A stretch of 64,000 bases of DNA. Source: DAOUCV01 sp034432095 (GTDB taxonomy: Bacteria > Chloroflexota > Dehalococcoidia > Dehalococcoidales > UBA2162). Below, in pieces: positions 1 through 9,257 of the stretch. The notes below the pieces were generated by a model that did not search any database, was not told the origin of the DNA, and was given only the letters and a program-made list of their open reading frames with translations. The position numbers were made by a program, and so were the translations under genes. The stretch is taken from positions 12,752 to 76,751 of the forward strand of contig DAOUCV010000021.1 of NCBI GenBank assembly GCA_034432095.1, read 5' to 3'. The stretch's first letter is position 1; each line of letters opens with the position of its first letter.

Positions 1-1108
1 CTCTAGTAATGCCTACCATAGTACCCCGGGCGTACATGTCCCAGTAAGGGGCTCCCAGCCCTACCAGGGCGGGGACGAAGTAAACCCCACCGTTGTCCGG
101 TACACTCGCAGCTAGGGTTTCCACTTCAGCGGCTGTCTTTATCAGCCCGAGTCCGTCGCGCAACCACTGGACGGCTGCTCCTGTAATGAAGATGCTCCCT
201 TCCAGGGCATAGGCCACCTTATCTCCCAGACCCCAGGCGGGAGTAGTTATCAGTCCGGCACGGGAAAAGACCGGCCTATCACCAGTGTTGACGAGGACGA
301 ACGAGCCAGTGCCGTAAGTGTTCTTGGCCATGCCCTTTTGATGGCAGGCCTGGCCGAAGAGCGCTGCCTGCTGGTCGCCAGCGATACCCGCGATGGGAAT
401 GCGGGCATTTCCCAAAAGCCCGGCGTTGGTTTCCCCAAAAATCCGACTGGAAGACAGGACTTCAGGCAGCATCACCTTCGGGATGTCCAGCAGGTCAAGG
501 AGCTCTTGGTCCCATTGCAATGTATTGATGTTGAACAGCATGGTACGGCTGGCATTGCTGTAATCGGTAATATGGGTCCTGCCCCCGGTGAAGTTCCAGA
601 CAAGCCAGCTATCAATCGTCCCGCAGACCAGGTCACCCCTTTCGGCGCGGTGCTGTCCGTCGGGGATATTATCCAGCAGCCAGCGGATTTTCGTGGCAGA
701 AAAATAGGCATCAATAGGGAGTCCCGTCCTCTGCTGGATGAAGGGCTCTAGTCCTTTTTGTTTGAGCTCCTCACACAGTGCCGCGGTACGCCGGCATTGC
801 CAGACGATGGCGTTGTAAACCGGCCTACCGCTACTACGCTCCCAGACCACGACTGTCTCGCGCTGGTTGGTGATGCCCAGCCCTTTGACGGCGGCAATCG
901 GCACGCCTGCCTGGCGCATTACTTCCCCGGCCAGGGCGATGCAGTTCTGGAGAATCTCAATAGGGTCGTGCTCCACCCAGCCCGGCCGGGGAAAAATCTG
1001 GCGTATCTCGCGATAAGCGCGGGAGACTACCCTGCCGCTGGCATCGAAGAGCAAGACCGTGCTGCCTGTGGTCCCTTGGTCGATGGCCAAAATGTAGCCT
1101 GTTGACAT
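1..1108 (-). CDS. glpK: Glycerol kinase, 3' end cut by window edge
   Basis: Phosphorylates glycerol with ATP to glycerol-3-phosphate in the cytoplasm. The minus-strand frame from ATG at 1108 stays open to base 1, giving the first 369 residues of a protein usually about 500 long. The N-terminus reads [16 protein letters not shown], the FGGY-kinase phosphate-binding start. Further on are GITNQRET, the NASRTMLFN segment and [10 protein letters not shown], all typical of glycerol kinase rather than xylulokinase. The Shine-Dalgarno is weak. The next gene upstream is a monoacylglycerol-lipase-like hydrolase in the same direction about 105 bp away, which fits release and use of glycerol from lipids. 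No frame break is seen. Family assignment is firm; the missing C-terminus lies left of the window. Confidence 0.95.
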   Translation of the reverse strand, partial: MSTGYILAIDQGTTGSTVLLFDASGRVVSRAYREIRQIFPRPGWVEHDPIEILQNCIALAGEVMRQAGVPIAAVKGLGITNQRETVVVWERSSGRPVYNAIVWQCRRTAALCEELKQKGLEPFIQQRTGLPIDAYFSATKIRWLLDNIPDGQHRAERGDLVCGTIDSWLVWNFTGGRTHITDYSNASRTMLFNINTLQWDQELLDLLDIPKVMLPEVLSSSRIFGETNAGLLGNARIPIAGIAGDQQAALFGQACHQKGMAKNTYGTGSFVLVNTGDRPVFSRAGLITTPAWGLGDKVAYALEGSIFITGAAVQWLRDGLGLIKTAAEVETLAASVPDNGGVYFVPALVGLGAPYWDMYARGTMVGITR

Positions 1109-1214
1109 AATATTCGCCCTATTTATTACTCTCTAAAACGTTGCCCCGAGGCGGCGTGTGCGATAACTTTCCGCTGTTAGGGCGCTGAAAATCTCTTTTC
1201 AAGTGTTTATCTTC

Positions 1215-2000
1215 CTAGTGGTGTGCTTTCAGCCATGTCTCTAGGTCGGCCATGACCTGCTGGTGCTCCGGCTCGTTGAAGATTTCGTGCAGCAGACCAT
1301 CGTAGAGTTTCAGGGTCTTATCCCGGGAGCCGATGCGCTCGTGTAGCACCCGGCTGCGGGCACCGTCCGGGCCACCGTTACCGGCCATGATGAGCACGGG
1401 CAACTTGATTTGCGGGACTAGGTCATAAAGCTTGGCGGTCACACTGCCCATGGCGAACCCGGTGGGTATCGGGCCATGGTAGACAAGAGGGTCGTTCTCA
1501 TAGGCTTTGATGACTGCCGGGTCGCGGCTAAGCATGGCTGTGGGTAAAGGCTCACCGGGTTTACGCGGTGGCAAGGGTGGTTCGCCAGGTCGGGCTAGAC
1601 CACCGCCGGAGGTGACCAGACCAGCCAGTTCCTGCTGATATTGGACTGAATAAAGCAGGGCGATGACCGACCCCATGCTGTGTCCGATGAGAAATATCCT
1701 GTCCTCGGGGTTCTCTTTACGCACGATATTGAAAAAGGTCTTGAGGTCTTTGACGTAATCTTGAAAATCATCCACCTGGACACGCTCGCCGTCCGAGCGG
1801 CCATGCCCCCGGTGGTCGAGGGCGTATACGGGATAACCTTTGGGGACGAAGTAGTTGACCACGTTACCGTAGCGTCCACTGTGCTCGGCAAAGCCGTGGG
1901 CGATAAGTAGCACCGCCCCGGTTTTCTTTTCTGGCAACCAGCACTGGTAATAAATGTTGAAATTTTTCAGCCCTTTGAAGTTGCCCTCTTTGTGTCGCAT
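1215..2000 (-). CDS. Alpha/beta hydrolase, monoacylglycerol lipase/lysophospholipase-like
   Basis: A 261-residue serine hydrolase of the Hydrolase_4 (monoglyceride lipase) type. The N-terminal oxyanion segment AHGFAEHSGRY, DHRGHGRSDG and the nucleophile elbow GHSMGS (Ser108) are all present. The catalytic His is in LLHEIFNE near the C-terminus, and the acid is probably the Asp in GGPDGARS. There is no signal peptide, so it is cytoplasmic. I chose ATG at 2000, preceded by GGAGG nine bases upstream; a TTG at 2003 is an equally spaced alternative. It lies upstream of glycerol kinase on the same strand, so acylglycerol hydrolysis feeding glycerol phosphorylation is a reasonable inference. The exact ester substrate is unknown. 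Confidence 0.88.
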   Translation of the reverse strand: MRHKEGNFKGLKNFNIYYQCWLPEKKTGAVLLIAHGFAEHSGRYGNVVNYFVPKGYPVYALDHRGHGRSDGERVQVDDFQDYVKDLKTFFNIVRKENPEDRIFLIGHSMGSVIALLYSVQYQQELAGLVTSGGGLARPGEPPLPPRKPGEPLPTAMLSRDPAVIKAYENDPLVYHGPIPTGFAMGSVTAKLYDLVPQIKLPVLIMAGNGGPDGARSRVLHERIGSRDKTLKLYDGLLHEIFNEPEHQQVMADLETWLKAHH

Positions 2001-2343
2001 CAATACCTGCCTCCACTTTTTATAACATCCGGGATGACAACTAATATTACGACAATAGCGTGACAGTGTTCAAGGGAAAGGGGAAATTGTAACCTTCAAC
2101 CGTTGGTCGGTAAGAGTCCCGAAGGCTAACCAAGTTAATCTCCAAATCATTCGTCAGCAAGGAGAACCAGAGAAGCCCGGGATTGAATTTTCGCTAAAAG
2201 TTGCGATAGACTTATCTTGTCAGTCTCATGCTTCTCCTGTTGGCAACCAAGGAGCTATCAGTATATAATCGGGCCATTGGGAAAATGCTGAGGGCGCAAC
2301 GGCAACACAATGTTGCTTGGAAAGAGTACCAAGGAGGATGTTA
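2001..2343. other. Intergenic region between divergent genes
   Basis: About 340 bases between the minus-strand hydrolase and the plus-strand molybdoenzyme. It carries a clear plus-strand promoter (2240-2269). I see no credible gene; short open frames here lack ribosome sites. Confidence 0.6.
2240..2269 (+). promoter_or_regulatory. Sigma70-type promoter of the molybdoenzyme gene
   Basis: TTGGCA at 2240-2245 (five of six consensus bases), an 18-base spacer and a perfect TATAAT at 2264-2269. It lies about 75 bases before the GTG start at 2344 and is the best-matching promoter in this part of the window. Confidence 0.7.
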
Positions 2344-4425
2344 GTGACCGACCAAACCACTAAAGGCGTGGCCAGAGACAGTACTTGCAGGATGTGCGAT
2401 AGCGGCTGCCCTATCAAGGTATATGTTGAAAATGGGCAAATCTCCAGGATAGAAATGACGAGAGAGGCAGTAGCTAACCTCTGCCCCCGGTGGAAAGCAC
2501 AAAGAGAATTCGTCTACCATCCTGACCGGCTGCTTTACCCGTTAAGACGCAGTGGTAAGAGAGGCGAAGGAAAGTTCAGCCGCATTTCTTGGGACGAGGC
2601 ACTGGATACAGTTGCCCGGAGCTTGCTGGATATTAAAGCGAAGTGGGGACCCGAAGCGGTGGTCTTTTACATTGCTTATCCCAAGGAGCCCCGCCCTTAT
2701 TTTAAGAGACTGGCACATGCTTTTGGTTCCCCCAACTACTGCACCGAAAGCAGTAACTGTGCTACATCGGCGGCGCTGGCTACTGCGGTGACCTATGGCC
2801 AGGGCTTTATGATGATAGACCCTGGTGCAGACCCAAGATGCCGGTGTAAGCTCATCTGGAGCTCCAGCATCAGGAACTCTATGCCACCTGCCTGGAAAAC
2901 GTACCTGGACATTAAGTCCAGCGGAGTGAAGCTAATCGTAGTGGACCCGTGTCGGACCAGACTGGCGGAGATGGCAGATATTCACCTTCAGTTACGACCT
3001 GGCACTGATGGTGCTTTAGCTCTGGGCATGCTTAATGTCATCATCGAGAATAATCTTTATGATGCCGATTTCGTCGAGCGGTGGACGGTAGGCTTCGATG
3101 AGCTGAGGGAACTGGTGAAGGAATATACTCCAGAAAAGGCAGCTCAGATTACGGATGTGCCGGCGAAGCTGATTATTGAAGCTGCTAGAATGTATGCCAC
3201 CAATAAGCCGTCTCAGATCAGAACAAGCGCCAGTGCCACTACCCACAGTTCCAATGGCTTTCAGAATCACCGCGCCATCCTGATGCTGCCGGCAGTGACT
3301 GGCAATATTGATGTCCCGGGCCGGGGTTCTGTTATGGCAGGCTGGCTGCACACCAATGATGTAACTCTGCATGAAAGGGTAGCCAGCATGCCGATCGGGC
3401 TGGGAGCAGACCGGTTCCCTCTGTGGACGTCTTATCACCGTGAGATGCAATCTAATGTCCTCGCCGACAGGATTGAAACGGCTAAGCCATATCCGATAAA
3501 AGCGCTGTTCGCCGCCGGATTCAATGTAACTTTCTTTCCCAATACTCGCCGGTTCATGGACAATCTTAAGAAACTCGATTTCATCGTAACTACGGAGTAC
3601 TTCCCCAATGAGGGTACGGCTATGGCTGACATAGTGCTTCCTATCTCGTCCTGGCTGGAGCGCCCGGTGCTTACCATCTTCCCCGGACGGCCGATTAAGC
3701 TGCAAGAACCGGTCATCGCACCACTGGGCGAGACCAAACCAGAATGGGATATTTATGCCGAGTTGGCGATTAGAATGGGGTTCGGCAGTGAATTCTGGAA
3801 CGGCGATTTTGAAAAATGTCTGGATTATGTTTTGGAGCCAACGGGCGTTACTGTCGCAGAACTGAAGCGGCACCCGGAAGGTATTGAGCCAAAACAGACC
3901 GCACGACCTGAAGAAGCCAGCGAAAAGGTTGGCTTCCGGACACCGTCGGGGAAGGTCGAAATTAAATCGTCGATACTAGCCCAATATGGCTATGAACCAT
4001 TACCAGTTTATCGGGAACCCGCTGAAAGCCCTTTGAGTCAACCGGAGCTTGCCCGAACCTATCCTCTCGTCCTGACCAGCGGAGCGCGCACAGTGGTCTA
4101 TACGCATTCGCAGTATCGCCAGATTGAGAGTCTACGGCGGATGATGCCATACCCACTGGCGGATATTAATCCGGTTGACGCGAGGGAGCGCGGAATTAAG
4201 TCCGGAGATGATATTGAAGTTAGCACAAAGAGAGGGACTGCACGTTTCAAAGCACGGGTAACGGATGAAATTAAAGCTGGCGTGGTCAGTTTGCTGCATC
4301 ACTGGCCTGGAGAAGCGAACGTCAATATACTGATTGATGATAGCGCCCTTGACCCTGTATCTGGCTTTGCTCCCTTCAAAGCCCAGCTATGCCAGGTAAG
4401 ACTAGCGCGGAGGGAAAGCGGTTAG
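2344..4425 (+). CDS. Molybdopterin oxidoreductase, DMSO-reductase family, single subunit
   Basis: A 693-residue cytoplasmic Mo/W-bisPGD enzyme. Residues C15, C18, C22 and C47 form the N-terminal [4Fe-4S] motif CxxCxxxCx24C. The molybdopterin and dinucleotide-binding domains follow (TSGARTVVYTHSQYR in the C-terminal part). The probable metal ligand is Cys139 in ESSNCATSAA, as in formate dehydrogenase, thiosulfate reductase and acetylene-hydratase-like members. The start is GTG 2344 because AAGGAGG sits six bases before it; ATG 2338 touches the same Shine-Dalgarno and is too close. There is no Tat signal and no adjacent Fe-S or membrane-anchor gene, so it either passes electrons to a soluble partner or does non-redox chemistry as acetylene hydratase does. 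The substrate is unknown. A small cupin gene follows after 130 bp. Confidence 0.9.
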   Translation: MTDQTTKGVARDSTCRMCDSGCPIKVYVENGQISRIEMTREAVANLCPRWKAQREFVYHPDRLLYPLRRSGKRGEGKFSRISWDEALDTVARSLLDIKAKWGPEAVVFYIAYPKEPRPYFKRLAHAFGSPNYCTESSNCATSAALATAVTYGQGFMMIDPGADPRCRCKLIWSSSIRNSMPPAWKTYLDIKSSGVKLIVVDPCRTRLAEMADIHLQLRPGTDGALALGMLNVIIENNLYDADFVERWTVGFDELRELVKEYTPEKAAQITDVPAKLIIEAARMYATNKPSQIRTSASATTHSSNGFQNHRAILMLPAVTGNIDVPGRGSVMAGWLHTNDVTLHERVASMPIGLGADRFPLWTSYHREMQSNVLADRIETAKPYPIKALFAAGFNVTFFPNTRRFMDNLKKLDFIVTTEYFPNEGTAMADIVLPISSWLERPVLTIFPGRPIKLQEPVIAPLGETKPEWDIYAELAIRMGFGSEFWNGDFEKCLDYVLEPTGVTVAELKRHPEGIEPKQTARPEEASEKVGFRTPSGKVEIKSSILAQYGYEPLPVYREPAESPLSQPELARTYPLVLTSGARTVVYTHSQYRQIESLRRMMPYPLADINPVDARERGIKSGDDIEVSTKRGTARFKARVTDEIKAGVVSLLHHWPGEANVNILIDDSALDPVSGFAPFKAQLCQVRLARRESG

Positions 4426-4557
4426 AAATCCACCAGAGGACAATGAATACCAGAATCCTTAACACTCTGGGTGCCCCATCGGCCAGCTGACTCGGCAACC
4501 CGTAGTGATGCGGGAACCCGCTGAAGTAAAGTATTAAACAAAAGGAGGGGCTATCAA

Positions 4558-5007
4558 ATGGCAGAGACAAAGTACGGGAAGTATATCGTCTATGATGCAA
4601 GACCCCCTATACCTAAGGGTGCGCCACCGCCACCGCCTCCTGGCGAAAGAAACGGGGCTATGGTGCTGTATGTGGATGATACCATCATTAAGGGGGCTTT
4701 CTACTTGAACTGTGCCCTGATATGGAAAGCATCGGACAGGGGTAGCCCCGGCGTTGTCCATTCTCACGAGGATTACGACGAATATGTTGGATTTATGGGA
4801 AGCAACCCGGAAGACCCTCACGATTTATGCGGTGAAGTCGAGTTCTGGCTCGGCGGCGAAAAGCACATTCTCACCAAAAGTTGCGCTGTCTTTATCCCCA
4901 GGGGACTATTGCATTGCCCGATATATTTCAGGAGAGTGGACAGGCCTATTTTCTATTTCAGCACGGCACCCTCTACAACATATGGTAAAGACCTGCCCAA
5001 GAAATGA
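4558..5007 (+). CDS. Small cupin-fold protein, copy 1
   Basis: A 149-residue single-domain protein beginning MAETKYGKYIV, with a proline run (residues 21-28) and a cupin-like metal site: H68-x-H70, E75 and H119. It starts at ATG 4558 behind GGAGG. It is clearly paralogous to the minus-strand gene at 6745-7191, which shares the N-terminus and metal site. No function is known to me. Small cupins of this kind may bind a metal and an organic acid, act as isomerases or lyases, or sense a ligand. It sits 130 bp after the molybdoenzyme and 90 bp before the RRM-methyltransferase gene, so it may be in one transcript with them. Confidence 0.82.
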   Translation: MAETKYGKYIVYDARPPIPKGAPPPPPPGERNGAMVLYVDDTIIKGAFYLNCALIWKASDRGSPGVVHSHEDYDEYVGFMGSNPEDPHDLCGEVEFWLGGEKHILTKSCAVFIPRGLLHCPIYFRRVDRPIFYFSTAPSTTYGKDLPKK

Positions 5008-5097
5008 ACTTTGTGCGGGGGTAAGGCAGTCTGGTTAAAGTAAGCAAGACCGTTAACCATAGTTAGCTATAAGACTACGGTGTTGACGGAGGAACAG

Positions 5098-5877
5098 ATG
5101 CAGTTGTATGTCGGCGGGCTTTCCGAAAACATAGTTGAAGATGAGGTGCTTGAGCTTTTCTCCAGGATAGGCACAGTGGAGTTAGTTCGAGTTATCAGAG
5201 ATGTCTCCGGCAAGTCCAGGGGATTCGCTATAGTCAGGATGCCGGACAACACCGAGGGTGAGAACGCTATCAAGAAGCTGAACGGTCTCATGCTAGCTGA
5301 CCGACGACTGCAGGTCGCCAGAATGCATGAGACCTTACCCGGGGAAATGGAGTTCAGAGAGTGGCTCAGAGATAACGCATACCAAGTCCTCAAGAAAGTG
5401 GGAGTCAGCCGTGGGCAGACAGTGCTCGACTTTGGTTGCGGTCCCGGTCTGTTCTCGATAGCTGGCGCCACCATAGTTGGGCACGGAGGTAAGGTATATG
5501 CCCTCGATGTCCGTCCCGATGCCCTTGAGCACCTCAGAGAAGCTGCCAGAAGAAAAGGATTGGACAATATAGAGACCATGCTCCTGAACAGGTCCACAAT
5601 GTCCATCGCTCTGGAAAATGAGAGCGTGGACGTTGTCCTGCTCTATGATGTGATACAGGAAATAGCGGATAAGCCGGGGCTGCTCAGGGAATTGCACAGG
5701 CTATTGAAACGTGGTGGTCTTCTCTCTGTCTTTCCCATGCACCTGGGAACGGACAAGTTCTTGAGTATGATTAATCCTCTCGGTCTGTTCCGCTTTAGGG
5801 AACGCTACAGCCCACCGGGACTACAGTCGGCAAGTGAGGTTATCAATCTCACCAAAGATATGCCGTCAGCGAGGTAG
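5098..5877 (+). CDS. RNA-recognition motif fused to class I SAM methyltransferase
   Basis: A 259-residue two-domain protein. Residues 1-77 are a complete RRM: RNP2 is LYVGGL (3-8) and RNP1 is KSRGFAIVRM (39-48), with the usual DRRLQV strand at the end. From about residue 85 there is a Rossmann methyltransferase with motif I VLDFGCGPG (109-117), an acidic ribose-binding residue in ALDVRPDA, and ESVDVVLLYDVIQEI as the post-I region. ATG 5098 is chosen over GTG 5080 because GGAGGA lies directly upstream at 5088-5093. The RRM suggests an RNA substrate, but this is inference: similar methyltransferases without an RRM act on small molecules. It is followed after 26 bp by the DUF1847 gene. Confidence 0.85.
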   Translation: MQLYVGGLSENIVEDEVLELFSRIGTVELVRVIRDVSGKSRGFAIVRMPDNTEGENAIKKLNGLMLADRRLQVARMHETLPGEMEFREWLRDNAYQVLKKVGVSRGQTVLDFGCGPGLFSIAGATIVGHGGKVYALDVRPDALEHLREAARRKGLDNIETMLLNRSTMSIALENESVDVVLLYDVIQEIADKPGLLRELHRLLKRGGLLSVFPMHLGTDKFLSMINPLGLFRFRERYSPPGLQSASEVINLTKDMPSAR

Positions 5878-5903
5878 CAGAAGATTACAAGTGGAGGAAT
5901 ATT

Positions 5904-6620
5904 ATGGCAGAAAAAGACATGATGGTGAACTGCGCCAAGTGTCCACGGCCGGTATGTAACAGCCCAGCGTGGCAAGAAGGACCGGAAAACTGCCCGAGGA
6001 AGGTGATGCCAGACGTCATAGTCAAAGCTACGGAGAAATGCTTTAGCCCCGAGTTCCGGGACTTTGCGATGAAGGCGTCCAAGCAAGAGGGGTCAGGGTA
6101 CATGAGGCTTCCTCATTCGCCCAACAGCCCTTCTCCGGTGAAGAGCAGACTTGAAGAAGTGATGGAGTTCGCTCACAGGATGGGGTACAAAAGGCTAGGT
6201 GTTGCCTACTGTGGTGGAGTCCAGTTCGAGGCTGGCCTCTTAATACCTATTCTGGAGAACCGGGGATTTGAGGTGATATCAGTGGCGTGCAAGTGCGGCT
6301 CGGTGCCTAAAGAGGAGCTGGGGATTCAAGACTGGGAGAAAGTCTCCCCTGGGCACTTTGAGGCGATGTGTCATCCAATAGCTCAAGCCGAGATTCTGAA
6401 TAGCTACAGGACAGACCTTAACGTGATGGTATGCCTGTGTGTAGGCCACGATTCCCTTTTTCTGAGACACAGTGAAGCCCCGTGCACCGTGCTCGCTGCC
6501 AAGGATAGAGTCTACGGGCATGCCCCACTGATGGCATTATACCAATCTAGGTCGTATCACCGCCGGGTCATGGCAAAGCAGAGCATACCCGATGCGGCTA
6601 AGGAAATGGAAAAAGGGTGA
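5904..6620 (+). CDS. DUF1847 family cysteine-rich protein
   Basis: A 238-residue protein matching the DUF1847 (metal-binding) family. It has an N-terminal Cys cluster (CAKCPRPVC and a following CP), and a central domain with GVAYCGGVQFEAG, ACKCGSVPKEE, MVCLCVGHDS and APCTVLAAKDRV. The many Cys residues suggest Fe-S or another metal. It has ATG 5904 with GGAGG eight bases upstream. It is probably cotranscribed with the RRM-methyltransferase. The biochemical role of the family is unknown; in other genomes it often sits with corrinoid or methyltransferase systems, which is from memory and should be treated with caution. Confidence 0.75.
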   Translation: MAEKDMMVNCAKCPRPVCNSPAWQEGPENCPRKVMPDVIVKATEKCFSPEFRDFAMKASKQEGSGYMRLPHSPNSPSPVKSRLEEVMEFAHRMGYKRLGVAYCGGVQFEAGLLIPILENRGFEVISVACKCGSVPKEELGIQDWEKVSPGHFEAMCHPIAQAEILNSYRTDLNVMVCLCVGHDSLFLRHSEAPCTVLAAKDRVYGHAPLMALYQSRSYHRRVMAKQSIPDAAKEMEKG

Positions 6621-6744
6621 CAGCTTTAGGGTAGTACTGATAATTACCAGCCGCTTTATCTTCGCAGGCTCCTTGCTCGATTGGTTTGTTTGCTGGTGTT
6701 TTACACCTGCTCTCTAGTTGTCAAGTCATTTGCTAATCCGTTAG

Positions 6745-7191
6745 TTACTCTTTTCGGGGCATTGGTGGCGGCCCTTCCCCCACGAATTTTGTTTCAAATT
6801 TACGTGTAAGCGATATTTCTAGAAATACCACGGGTCTATCCGGGTCGCATTTCTTGATGATTAATGGACAGTGGATTAACCCCGGCGGGACAGAGACAAT
6901 TGTGGTAGAGTTGATAATATGTTTTTCCTGTTCCTCGCCTAAACACATCTCTATTTCTGCCCCGAAATCGTTTATATCTTTGGGGTTACCCCCGATGAAG
7001 CAAAGGAGCTCGTGGTAATCGTGTGTGTGGGGATACAGGGCTTTGTATTCCGCATTGGCCAGGCAGTGGTAACCAATGCAGACATCGGCGCCGTACTCAC
7101 CTCCGTGTGCGACTATTGAAGTTCCAGTATAATGTGGTATGGTCACAAAAGGCCCCTGTATCAAATATTTCCCGTACTTTGTCTTTGCCAT
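6745..7191 (-). CDS. Small cupin-fold protein, copy 2
   Basis: A 148-residue paralogue of the gene at 4558-5007. It begins MAKTKYGKYLI and keeps the metal-site residues H55-x-H57, E61 and H107, followed by the same CP after the last His. It lacks the proline run of copy 1 and ends with a PPPMPRKE tail. ATG 7191 is preceded by an AG-rich site. It is convergent with the DUF1847 gene (124 bp apart) and has its own long upstream region. Function unknown. Confidence 0.82.
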   Translation of the reverse strand: MAKTKYGKYLIQGPFVTIPHYTGTSIVAHGGEYGADVCIGYHCLANAEYKALYPHTHDYHELLCFIGGNPKDINDFGAEIEMCLGEEQEKHIINSTTIVSVPPGLIHCPLIIKKCDPDRPVVFLEISLTRKFETKFVGEGPPPMPRKE

Positions 7192-7972
7192 TTTACGATT
7201 CCTCCTCTCTTATCCCGGTATGGGGCCGGAATAGCTACAGAATATTACAACAGTCTTCTAGGTATAACGGGAGCGCCGGGTTTTATCTCGCCCCGTTCCG
7301 AGTGTAATTTCATCTTGTCTTTTATAAAGTGTAGCACTGGCCCCAGAGGTTGAAAAGAAATATGACGGCGCTCCCAAGAATATCAAATCATAGTCTGGCT
7401 GAGCCCCGTATTGCCTCAATAGAAACTGTTAGCGGAGCGGTCATAGCCAATGAGCCACCTCACTACCGACCAGTCTTTCTTATAGGAGTGGGTGAAGGTG
7501 ATTTTCTTACGCCGGTAGTAGGTGCAAAGGTGCTGATTGATAACTTCACCGTCTTCGGTAGCAAGAATTATGAGTCAATTCGCATTCTTGACAACAATCG
7601 AAGATGGTGATAACATTCGCATTGAATTGTTACTGGGAATAAAGTAAGCAGAAGGGTGAAGTTAATACGGCTCATTCATCCCAAGTGGTGGCATAGTTGG
7701 TTTAGGCGGTTCTGGTAGGGGGCGGCCAGTCGTCTAAGGCAAAAGGTAAACTTCAATTCATTATTAAACGAGACCGAAATCACCCGTTTCTATTAATTGC
7801 TACCATCAAGGCATCGCTGTGGATTAAAGCATATAAAAGCGGAGGTAGCAAAGCAAGATATTGGACGTTAGTAAATTTGACCACGTGGGGGTGTTGTTAT
7901 GGCTGTACCCTCAGATGCAGGCGGAAGTATTATTGCCAGCGAATATTACCTTCGGGGAAACGGGAGTATGAT
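7192..7972. other. Long non-coding or decayed stretch
   Basis: About 780 bases with no convincing intact gene. At 7350-7610 a plus-strand frame of 86 codons (TTG start, no good Shine-Dalgarno) contains protein-like text such as RPVFLIGVGEGDFLTP. A different frame just after it reads FLTTIEDGDNIRIELLLG. This could be a broken gene with a frameshift near 7570-7600, but I cannot name a family. An in-frame extension of the downstream flavoprotein gene back to 7877 is not conserved-looking and is left out. Confidence 0.4.
7350..7644 (+). pseudogene. Possible remnant of an unrecognised gene
   Basis: The frame from 7350 stops at 7610, while another frame from about 7569 stays open and ends near 7644. 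Both read like protein (NEPPHYRPVFLIGVGEG, then LTTIEDGDNIRIELLLG), which suggests one ancestral gene split by a frameshift. There is no Shine-Dalgarno and no family match I can recall. Chance open frames are the alternative. Confidence 0.25.
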
Positions 7973-8980
7973 ATGAAAAAGAACAGAATTTGTGAGTTGT
8001 TATCAATCAAGTATCCTGTGCTCCAAGCTCCTATGTCATGGATAACTGATGCTAAGTTAGCAGCCGCCGTATCAAATGCTGGCGGTCTGGGTATTATCGG
8101 ACCCAATGCCGGTGCAAAAACCCTGACGACAGATGTAATAGAAACCGGGGAGCGTTTACGTAGCGAGATTAGGAGAGCAAAATCACTAACCGACAAACCC
8201 TTTGGGGTCAATGTTTTATCTTATAAAGGTGACCTTTTTCAATTCAGCGATCAATGCGTCAAAGTCATCCTAGAAGAGGGCGTCGCCGTGGTAGCTTTAT
8301 GTGGTGACCAACCAGAAAAATATGCGAAACAACTGAAAGATGCTGGGATAAAGCTATTACACCGAGCATTACCAGTAAATAATGTTGAAGCTGCCAGGAG
8401 AGCGGAACAGGCAGGAATAGACGCTTTTATCGCTACGGGTTTTGAGGGTGGCGGACATGTGGGTCTTGATAGGATTCCCACTTTTGTATTGATTCCCCAG
8501 ATTGTGGATGCCATCAAAATCCCGGTTATTGCTGGGGGTGGCATTGTGGATGGGAGAGGCATGGTCGCGGCCATGGCTCTGGGAGCTGAAGGCGTTTATA
8601 TGGGCACTAGATTCATTGCCACCACAGAGTGTCCGGCGCATCCAACTTATAAACAAGCTATTATAAATGCCAACGATACCAGCACGGTGACATTTACCAG
8701 TATGGTTGGTTTGTGTCGAGCCTTGAAAACGCCACCGGTAGAGCGATATGTTCAAATGGAATTGAATGGTACGGCTACCTATGAGGAAATGGTGAAGTTA
8801 CACCGTCACGAAAGCCGGCCCTGGCTAGAGGGGGACTGGGCTACCACTGTTTTCCCGGTCGGTGCTGGTGCTGGTTTGATAAAAAAGGTTACAAGCGCCG
8901 CTGAAGTAGTAACTAGTATCATTGAGGAAGCTGACAGGATACTAAAGAATATGTGTAATTTAGGGCTGATGATGGAATAG
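7973..8980 (+). CDS. Nitronate monooxygenase / FabK-like FMN enzyme
   Basis: A 335-residue TIM-barrel flavoprotein of the 2-nitropropane dioxygenase family. It begins MKKNRICELLSIKYPVLQAPM, then has GGLGIIG, GFEGGGHVG, and the FMN phosphate-binding region PVIAGGGIVDGRGM followed by LGAEGVYMGTRF. ATG 7973 has GGGAG upstream at proper spacing. In anaerobes such proteins are often enoyl-ACP reductase (FabK)-like or of unknown oxidoreductase function rather than true nitronate oxygenases. It is monocistronic by position, with the CoA-transferase genes convergent downstream. Confidence 0.88.
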   Translation: MKKNRICELLSIKYPVLQAPMSWITDAKLAAAVSNAGGLGIIGPNAGAKTLTTDVIETGERLRSEIRRAKSLTDKPFGVNVLSYKGDLFQFSDQCVKVILEEGVAVVALCGDQPEKYAKQLKDAGIKLLHRALPVNNVEAARRAEQAGIDAFIATGFEGGGHVGLDRIPTFVLIPQIVDAIKIPVIAGGGIVDGRGMVAAMALGAEGVYMGTRFIATTECPAHPTYKQAIINANDTSTVTFTSMVGLCRALKTPPVERYVQMELNGTATYEEMVKLHRHESRPWLEGDWATTVFPVGAGAGLIKKVTSAAEVVTSIIEEADRILKNMCNLGLMME

Positions 8981-9257
8981 AAGAACAATTTGTTCGAATT
9001 GACCGCCACCGCAGTTATCCAGCCCGTGTCTTTTTAATGGCAAACGTGGTAGGCTGGCAGCGTTATCCTCGTATGCTTTTCCCTTCCGGGCCACTGATTT
9101 CCATCTGGTCTATGGCGTGGATGGTTTTTAGAGCCATTTTATCACCGAATGTGTGAGTAGGTTTGCACGGAAAAGCTCAACGAAAACGGCTACCACTTAA
9201 ATAGAATCAGCTTACGTATTCCCCGTCCATTATAGATTGACGGTCGTCCTTAATTGG

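Noticed and set aside
338..1105. Plus-strand open frames over the glycerol kinase region
   Set aside because: They are antisense shadows; the minus strand encodes glycerol kinase motifs in one uninterrupted frame.
7877..7972. Longer N-terminus for the nitronate-monooxygenase-like gene
   Set aside because: The extra 32 residues are Cys/Arg-rich without family similarity, and ATG 7973 has its own GGGAG and the standard family start.
8983..8995. Palindrome GAACAAtTTGTTC, like a LexA box
   Set aside because: The spacer is five bases, not four, and it sits just after a stop codon between convergent genes, where an operator is unlikely.
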